NCBI RefSeq assembly: GCF_032884065.1
Contig: NC_088873.1
Coordinates: 37,931,823-37,995,822, forward strand
Origin: Artemia franciscana
Taxonomy: Eukaryota; Arthropoda; Branchiopoda; Anostraca; Artemiidae
DNA: 64,000 bases
Direction: 5' to 3'
This document shows positions 48,700 through 57,300 of this stretch, piece by piece. The notes beneath the pieces were generated by a model that searched no databases, was not told the origin of the DNA, and worked only from the letters and a program-made list of their open reading frames with translations. A program made the position numbers and the translations under genes. The stretch's first letter is position 1. Every line of letters begins with the position of its first letter.

Positions 48700-51290
48700 G
48701 TCGGTCCCGGTTTTGCTACTTTAGGCACTTCCAGGTAAGCTAGGACGATGAAATTTGGCAAGCGTATCAGGGACCGGACCAGATTAAATTAGAAATAGTC
48801 GTTTTCCCAATTTGACCATCTGGGGGGGGGGAGTGGGGGCCGGTTAATTCGCAGAAAATAGAAAAAATGAAGTATTTTTTAACTTATGAGCGGGTGATTG
48901 GATCTTAATGAAATTTGATGTTTGGAATGATATTGTGTCTCAGAGCTGTTATTTTAAATCCCGACCGGATCTGATGACATTGGGGGGAGTTGGAGGGGGG
49001 AAACCTAAAGTCCCGGTTTTGCTACTTTAGGCACTTCCAGGTAAGCTAGGACGATGAAATTTGGCAAGCGTATCCGGGACCGGACCAGATTAAATTAGAA
49101 ATAGTCGTTTTCCCGATTTGACCATCTGGGGGGGGGGGGGAGTGGGGGGCCGGTTAATTCGGAAAAAATAGAAAAAATGAAGTATTTTTAACTTATGAGC
49201 GGGTGATTGGATCTTAATGAAATTTGATGTTTGGAATGATATTGTGTCTCAGAGCTCTTATTTTAAATCCCGACCGGATCTGATGACATTGGGGAAGTTG
49301 GAGGGGGGGAACCTAAAATCTTGGAAAACACTTAGAGTGGAGGGATCGGGATGAAACTTGATGGGAAAAATAAGCGCAAGTCCCAGATACATGATTGACA
49401 TAACCGGAACTGATTCGCTCTCTTTGGGGTAGTTGGGGGGGGGAAAGTAATTCTTAAAAATTAGAAAAAATGAGGTATTTTCAACTTACGAACGGGTGAG
49501 CGGATCTCAATGAAATTTGATGTTTAGAAGGATATCGTGTCTTAGAGCTCTTATTTTAAATCCCGACCGGATCTGGATACTTGGAAAAGACTTAGAGTGG
49601 AGGGATCGGGATGAAACATGGTGGGAAAAATAAACACAAGTCCTAGATAGATGATTGACATAAACGGAACGGATCCGCTCTCTTTGGGGTAGTTGGGGGG
49701 GGGGGGTATTTCTGAAAAATAAAAAAAAGAGGTATTTTTAACTTACGAACGGGTGATCGGATCTCAATGAAATTTGATATTTAGAAGGATATCGTGGCTC
49801 AGAGCTCTTATTTTAAACCCGACCGGATCTGGTGACATTGGGGGGGAGTTGGGAGGGGGAAACCTAAAACTTGGAAAACACTTAGAGTGGAGGGATCGGG
49901 ATGAAACTTGGTGGGAAAAAAACATGAGTCCTAGATACATGATTGACATAACCAGAACGGATCCGCTCTCTTTGGGGTAGTTGGGGGGCGGGTTAATTCT
50001 GAAAAATTAGAAAAAATGAGGTATTTTTAACTTACAAACGGGTGATTGGATCTCCATGAAATTTGATATTTAGAAGGATATCGTGTCTCAAAGCTTTTAT
50101 TTTAAATCCTGACCGGATCTGGTGACATTGGGGGAAATTTGGGGTGGGGAAACCTAAAATGATGGAAAACGCTTAGATTGGAGGGATTGGGATGAAAATT
50201 GGTTGGAAAAATAAGCAGAAGTCTTGCATACGTGATTTACATAATTGGAACGGATCCGCTCAATTGGGGGGGGGGGTAATTCTGAAAAATAAGAAAAAAT
50301 GACGTATTTTTAACTTACGAAGGAGTGATCGGATCTTCATGACAATTCATATTTAGAAGGACCTCGAAACTCAGATATCTTATTTTAAATCTCAACCGGA
50401 TCAAGCGTAACTGGGGGGGGGGGCAGTTGGGGGGGGACCGGAAATCTTAGAAAATACTTAAAGCGGTGAGATCAGGATGAAACTGAATGGGAAGAATAGA
50501 AACCTGTCTAAGATACGTGATTGACATAACTGGACCGGATCTGCTCTCTTTGGTCGAATTGGGGGGGGGGGTAATTTTGAAAATTGAGGTATTTGTAACT
50601 CACGAAAGGGTGACCAGATCTTAATGAAATTTGATATTTAGAAGGATCTTGTGCTTTAAAGTTGTAATTTCAAATTCCGGCCAGATCCTGTGACATTCGG
50701 GGGAGTTGGAGGGGGAAACCGGAATTCTTGGAAAACATGAAAATTGGGGTATTTTTATCTTACGAATAGATGATTGGATCGTAATGAAATATGATTCTCA
50801 GAAGGAATTCTTGTCTCAGAGCTCTTATTTCAAATCCCGACCAGATCTTTTGACATTGGGGGGAGTTGGAGGGGGAAATCTTGGAAAAACACTTGGAGTG
50901 GAGGAATCGGGATGAAGCTTGGTGGATAGAATAAACAAATGTCCTTGATACGTGATTGACAGAATCGTACTGGATTCACTCTCTTTGGGGGAGTTGGGGG
51001 GAGGGGTTCAGTGATTTGGCGAGTTATGTGCTTCTGGACGTGCTAGGGCGATGAAAACTGGTAGGCGTGTCAGGGAGCTGCACAATTTGACTTGATAAAG
51101 TCTTTTTCCCAGATTCGACCATCTGGGGGGCAAAAGGGAGAGGAAAAATTAGAAAAAACTAGGGATTTATAACTTACGAGTGGGTGATCGGATCTTAATG
51201 AATTTTGATATTTAGAAGGACTTCGTGACTCAGAGCTCTTATTTTAAATCTTGACCGGCATTAAGCCTCTTATTTTCCTTTTTAAATCAA
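48700..51290. repeat. Tandem array, about 285-bp unit, nine copies, G-rich
   Basis: The marker GATCT(T/C)AATGAAATTTGAT occurs near 48895, 49205, 49497, 49757, 50045, 50330, 50615, 50770 and 51190, mostly 260-310 bp apart. Each unit contains TTTTAAATCCCGACCGGATC, a run of 7-12 G, AGAGTGGAGGGATCGGGATG and GATTGACATAAC. A second marker (CTTCCAGGTAAGCTAGGACG) is at 48733 and 49036, with a diverged form at 51030. They are non-coding. Confidence 0.92.
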
Positions 51291-52052
51291 TCTATTGATT
51301 CATAGAATTTTGTTAGAGCTCATACCATATGATCTCTTGGCTCTTAGCTCTTCTCGCCTTGTCACAAGTGCCATATGAGCTCTTAGCTCCTGTTTTCCAG
51401 GGGTGATCGTATCGACCCAGTGTGCCTCGAACGTCGGGAAAGGGCTAATTCTAACGGAAATGAAACGTTTTTGTGCCATTTTTAATTGGCCAAAAAATTT
51501 GGAGGACGACTAGGCCCCCTCCCACGCCGCTTTTTGCCAAAATCGTCCGATCAAAATTTTGAGATATGCTTTTGTTCACCATAGTTGAAAGACCCAATAA
51601 CTATGTCTTCGGAGATAAAATGACCCCCTACAGCCCCTGAGGAAAGGTTTTTAAGTTATAAAATTGCCCATTGTTTACGTATAGTAACTGTTATTGGGAA
51701 GTATGCATACATTTTTCGGGTGGTGAGGGTAGGACAAATTTTTGCTGGGAGGATTTTGCACCAGGAGAGTTTTCCAAATGAGAGGAAAGTTTCCAGGGGT
51801 GAACTTTTCAGGGAAAAGTTTACACTGGGCGAATTTGCTAGAATTCCTGTACGAAATTTATTTATATGTCTTGCTTTCTCTTTTTCGATTCAATTTTACG
51901 CGTGGAGATGTTAAGGGTAATTGGCCGGGGTAAAGCATTGCCAGGATTGAATTGTGAAGAAGATATTTCTGTTGGGAGAGAGATTTTTCTGTGGAGGTGG
52001 AGCCAGGTATCCTGGCGTTATTTAAAAATCGATCAGAAATTAAATAAAAAAT

Positions 52053-52375
52053 AAAGTTTATTCAACCGAAAGTAAGAAGCAGCATTAAAATTAAAAAACG
52101 AACAGAAATTATTACGTCTATGAGGGGGGTTACCCCTTCTAAACACCTCGGTCTTTACGCTAAAGTTTAAACTGTGTTCCAATGCTTTAAAAACGACTCC
52201 TGAAACACAAGGCTCGTTTAATTAGAACGATTAGTAACTTTTTTTTAAAGTGCCGAAAAACTATAGCGTGAAGAGTGAAGTGTTGGGGAGGGAGTATACA
52301 CCCCTAATATACGTAATGATTTCTGTTCGTTTTAAGTTTTAATGTCGCTCCTTACTTTCAGTTGAAAAAACTTGT
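52053..52375. repeat. Foldback repeat family, copy 6
   Basis: TTCAACCGAAAGTAAGAAGC to GCTCCTTACTTTCAGTTGAA; complete palindrome with a loop near 52190-52230. Confidence 0.85.
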
Positions 52376-53339
52376 TTGTCTCTTATTTAATGGCGGTTAG
52401 ATACAAACATTTTTCTAAAGGCAATAGAAAAAAAAAATGTCAGTCAAAGTAAAAGTATATAGAAAAGAACAAATTAAGTAATAACAAAAAATACACAAAT
52501 TAAAAGCCTACTTACAAAAACTAAAATATAAACTCCCAGCTTTCAATTCTGCTGAGCATTGCCGAAGCGTTGAACGGATATTTTTTAATAATATCAACAG
52601 TTTGGAATTTGGTTATATAACTCCAAAATATTTAATGTCTTTAGACTCAGTGTTTATAAAAAGTAACACATTATCAAAGTAGTTTGTTCTAAGTAAAACG
52701 TTAAAACTAAGATTAAGAAAAATCAAATAAAAATTTGTAATTTAATATTTTAATTTAATTTCGATACCAAAAACCAGCTCATGGGTGCTCTTGCAATGCA
52801 AGCTAAAGTTGACGGCATATTTTTTGTCGGAATTGCTCCTTATTAAGTTGTTTTTCTTATGTTTTCTATAATTATATGAACTTTCTTGTGTACTAGTATC
52901 TGCACTAATTACTAATAAACAAATACATATTTAGGATTGTCATAAAAAGCTGATTCTTTGATTGAATGTTACCAATAGTTAGGCTCTTATACTTTCCTTG
53001 TTCAGAAGGATCATTATTTACCTACCATTCATTACTATAAAGAATTTGGTTATTTTTGTTGCTCCAACCAAACCATCTTGCAAAAATATTGTGGAAAACT
53101 GGAAAGGGGTCATTCAGTCACAAATTGGAACTTATATTTTCTTATTAAGGGTCAAAATCTATTGGCAGGCAGCAAACAATGGGGCAACGCACATTTTTTT
53201 CCGTGTTTTTTTCCTAATCGGCTCTCTTTCCTTCGGTTTCCTTATAATTACTTTACAGTCTCAAATTTCCAGGGGGCATGGCCCCACTGCCCTCCCCCTG
53301 CTGGCTTCCATGAGTGGTAGTGGCTCTAGCGATAGTAAT

Positions 53340-53900
53340 ATTAGTTGTCGTGTTCACATATTGCCTTTTGGTCAATTCATCTTTCCCCAAAGTATTCCCT
53401 GATACTTCCTACTTAATATCCTAAACCATTACTAAGATACGGCCTTTTAACAACCTATATGCACATAGTTTGTTTTAATTTACTTCAGCTTTCCCCTGAA
53501 TACTTTCTTCAATTTTCACCTTCATACCCTTTGTCTTAGAGTACTAGTATAATAATAGTAGTATTATTATTAGTAATGTTAGTAGTAATACCCCCTCTCC
53601 CAATAGCAGGGGCTCAATGTAAATAATGGACTATTACATAACGTACAGCCCTTGCCCCAAAGGGCCTGGGGGTAGATATCCCCAGATATATAGCTATTGG
53701 ACCTTTCAGCTATGCTGAAAAAAATGGATATCTCGAAATTTTGGTTTAATGTGTTTGGGAAATAAAGGGGCGAGGAAGGGGGAATGATTGCCCTGCGATC
53801 ACTGTTGACTCTTGAAAAAGTCACTAGAACTTTTAATTTCCAATCTAATGAGCTCAAAAAAATTCAATGGTGAAAATTCATTGGTGAAAAAAATATTGTT
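53340..53900. repeat. Dispersed AT-rich repeat and foldback-family body fragment
   Basis: 53340-53575 resembles 42070-42300 (TTGCCTTTTGGT, CAATTTTCACCTTCATACC, then AGTAGTA runs). 53620-53860 has CTATGCTGAAAAAAATGG and AAAAGTCACTAGAACTTTTA in the family order seen at 27345-27475. Confidence 0.65.
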
Positions 53901-54134
53901 CCCACTTCGCTCTTTACTTAGTCAGCGGTATTGCCCTGCTTATGATATACATATATGTATATTGATAACTGGTAATTTAGTGGTTTAATGAATACATTGC
54001 AGGAGACAGAGAAAAACCGACCCTTTTATTCAAAAAGAATAAAAGCATAAATATAATAACTATTCAGAAGGTTTATCATTATTACTTGCATTTTTTTTAT
54101 TTTGTATAAGGAATCTTTAGTACTTTCTTTACAG

Positions 54135-54353
54135 AAATTGAAAAGATAATGCATGGTTTTGGAGATGTTCCAAACCCACTCCGAATGTCTGTCGAGCTTA
54201 TGGAAAATCTGATAAAGAAAGAGCTGAATGAAATAATTAGAGAAGCAGAAACAGTTGCTGAGTTTCGGATGTCATCAAAAATAGACATAGAAGAGATTGT
54301 ATTCTTGCTAAGAAGAAATAAATTCAAATTGAGGAGAATATACAAATGCTTAG
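54135..54353 (+). CDS. SUPT3H: SUPT3H exon: TAF13-like histone fold
   Basis: This 219-bp exon runs from the acceptor TTTCTTTACAG|AA to the donor TTAG|GTAATG, taking two bases of a split codon at the start and giving one at the end. The in-frame ATG at 54149 aligns to the internal Met of the family motif (MxGFGD). Because a good acceptor lies just upstream and the preceding residues IEKI fit the family, the ATG is probably not the start. Confidence 0.82.
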
Positions 54354-57300
54354 GTAATGTGATTCTAATCAATTATTTTTGTTTTTCTTCATTTTCTTAT
54401 GCTCTTTTCTCTTTCTTGTTTTTCTTTTCTTCCGTTCCTTTTTGCCTAATATGAACTGATATCTGCTTGGTAGTCTAGGGCCCATTTCACATTCCAGCTG
54501 GTACAGGTCTATCGCAAGGAGCTTTTTTGTCAGGAGGTTTCGTTAATTGTACAGACTAAGCTAGGCTTAGGTAATGGGTTTGAATTCTTTGATGTTAAAC
54601 ATTAGCAAGCCTGTTGTCAAATAAACGGATTTGAGATAACACATCACAAACCCTAAAATAATACTCATAAGAATGCAACTGTCCAGTCGAATAAATTTAG
54701 CGAGCGAAATGAAAGATAAAGATAAGGAAGAGGAACAAAAGGTGAGAAGTGAAAATTTGTGGAAAATACGCGAAAAAGTGCGTTTTGCTGACAATTATAA
54801 CTTCAAAAATCAACGTAAATTAAAATCATAGAGTACAAAATTTACGGCCCGGGATACATTAAACTCTTTATGCCTGAAACATAAACATGCATTATTTATG
54901 TTTCATAATAACATAATGTTTATGTTTCAGGCATAAAGAGTTAAATGTATCTCGGGCCGTAAATTTTTTTACGTTGATTTTTGAAATCAAAGTAAAATGT
55001 AAACATAATCTTGTTTATGAATATTGACAATAATATGGATATAATTAGATAACTTCGAAGACCACACTGCCTTTCCATGACGAAAGTAAAACAGTTCAAA
55101 ATAGGGATGATACCTTTTTATTGACAGTGAAATATAAAATTATTTAACTGGATATTTCGAACACATATACAGTGTCCATCATCAGCAGTAAAATCAGCAT
55201 CATCATCATCAGCACTGTATATGTGTTCGAAATATCCAGTTAAATAATTTTATATTTCACTGTCAATAAAAAGGTATCATCCCTATTTTGAACTGTTTTA
55301 CTTTCGTCATGGATATAATTTATTATAAATTATGAATAATGATCAATATTATGAATATTGTCAATTGTTTCAAATAAAGATACAATCAGCAAGATAGAAA
55401 AGAACTGGCGTCGGTTCACCAAATTTAGACAGAAAGAGCAAAAATACTTTTTTTTCTCATAATCAAGGGGAAGTTAATTATGATGTTATTTCCAGTTTCT
55501 TCATTTATGAACTTGTAGCCAGCTAAGTGTAAAAACTGCATACCTGCGTAGAACATATCGTGCACATATCGTAGAACATATCGTGTATTAAACATTGTGC
55601 TCCTGGGTTTTCTCAGTTTTCTAACACACATATGTTTGTGAAAGTTTCCAATTGATCAATATAAAGAATTACATTTAATTTTTAGTGGCCTTGGTACTTT
55701 AAGAATATACCAAGCACCGAATAAACTGAAAAAACCGAAAACCGAAAAAAAAAAAACACAAAAAGCACCGATTTTCAATGTATAATTGTTGCATAAATTG
55801 CATACCAACAGCTGTAGTTGAACAAGCAATATCATACGTAAACTCCAAGCGTGAAATTCTCAATTTGTAATTTAACGAGATTTTGTGGTTTATATTTTAG
55901 AAAGAAAACAGATTCGTTGCTTATGTTTTTGGAATCAATCTGATTATTTCTTTAGTTTCTAGAAACCAGTCAAATTATTTGTTTATTTTTTAGATACGAA
56001 TCAGATTAACTTTTGTATTTTTAGAAATCAATTACACTTTTTTTTTGTTTTACAGAAACCAATCAGATTACTGGTATTAGTTTGTTTACCAATCAGATTG
56101 TTTTGTATTTTTTAGAAATTTACCTGATTATTTCTTTAGTTTTTAGGAACCAAAATAAATCGTTTGTTTATTTTTAGAAACCAATTACTCTATTTGTTTT
56201 ATTTTAGATACCAATCAGATTATTTGTGTATTTTTTAGAAATTAATTAGATTTTCCTTTTATATTTTAGAAACCAAACAAATTTTTCAATCAATCTAATT
56301 ACTTCTTGTTTATTTTTCACATACCAATCAGATTAACTTTTGTATTTTCAAAATCAATTCAACTATTTATGTATTTTACCCAAACCAATCTGATTACGGA
56401 TCGACTCTTTATACCTAAAACATAAAAATGCATTTGTTTTAAATAAAGATATAATCAACAAGATAGAAAAAAAGTGGCGTCAGTCCACCAAATTTAGGGA
56501 GAAAGAGCAAAAAATTTTCAGAATAAAGGGAAATCAATTATGATGTTATTTCCAATTTTTCGGAGCAAAACACCATAAATGTACTTTTCATTGAAAATAC
56601 CGAAAAGTATATTTTTAGCAATATAGAGGAGGTACCCCCCCCCCCCTATTTACAGTCACTGTACAAATTGTATAAAACAGCCTGTAAAGCCCATTCTATT
56701 GCATTATTGTTTATTTTTTCCCGGTTTGAAACCACCCTCCCTACCCCTAAATTTTTGTCCGGCTGGTAAAAAAGTAACAAAAATGTACGTGAAGAAAATT
56801 CTATGAAGTGTTTCTCGTTAAGAACAGAACGTCGTTAAATTTAACCCATTTAAGCCAGATCGAATTCTATGATAAATTTTTGAAAGGTGCTTTTTGGAGA
56901 AGGGAGATAAAATTGGATTATTCTTATTTAACAATACCTATGATAATTTCCAGCGGTGTATGCATCTAATGGGGATTGGTCTCCCACTTGGCTGGTCAAA
57001 ATTTAAAGCATTTTTGCAATTTCATCCGCCCAGTGGTTACCAGTTATACCTGGGTGGCTTGAAACATACTGAAGGTATGTTCTTATGCCTCTTGAAGCAA
57101 AATCATCAATAATGCTAAGACAGTGAAATGTGTCTATATCCATCTTATACTGAGAAGCTGTTGACAGCAGCTCTAGGCTTGGCAAGGAGTCAGAATAAAC
57201 TATAATATTTTGTAAATTAGTAATCAAGGGTTGATTACTCATGAGGTGCTCTAATGCCATGATTATGGCTTTTAACTCTGCAGACATTATAGACACATTT

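Larger units (their letters stand above)
47620..52380. mobile_element. Composite element with long inverted ends around a tandem array
   Basis: The left end (47620-48290) and the right end (51450-52380) are inverted copies of each other. Each carries the foldback module outermost, then CTCC/GGAG-rich sequence and an AAAATTGCCCATTG-type block, then the CTATGTCTTTGAGGATGATA / TAACTATGTCTTCGGAG block. Inside, 48290-48620 is an inverted family fragment and 48700-51290 is a G-rich tandem array. No transposase-like reading frame was found, so it would be non-autonomous. Confidence 0.65.
26058..54134. other. Shared 5' region of DLD and SUPT3H; no host exon recognised
   Basis: DLD runs left from 26057 and SUPT3H runs right from 54135, so the missing first exons and the promoters of both should be here. 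I could not pick a DLD exon 1 (needs an ATG and a phase-0 donor) or the upstream SUPT3H exon (needs a phase-1 donor) with confidence. Stretches with nothing recognisable on either strand are 31800-33100, 35500-37180, 37430-39920, 43800-46480 and 52400-53330. Confidence 0.6.

Noticed and set aside
49774..50915. Short open frames inside the G-rich array
   Set aside because: They repeat with the array unit, are glycine-rich from G runs and change frame with run length, so they are not genes.
54135..54353. TAF13 as the identity of this exon
   Set aside because: The histone fold fits either family, but the in-phase next exon carries the Spt3-type block (SARYEAF) that TAF13 lacks. TAF13 remains a weaker alternative.
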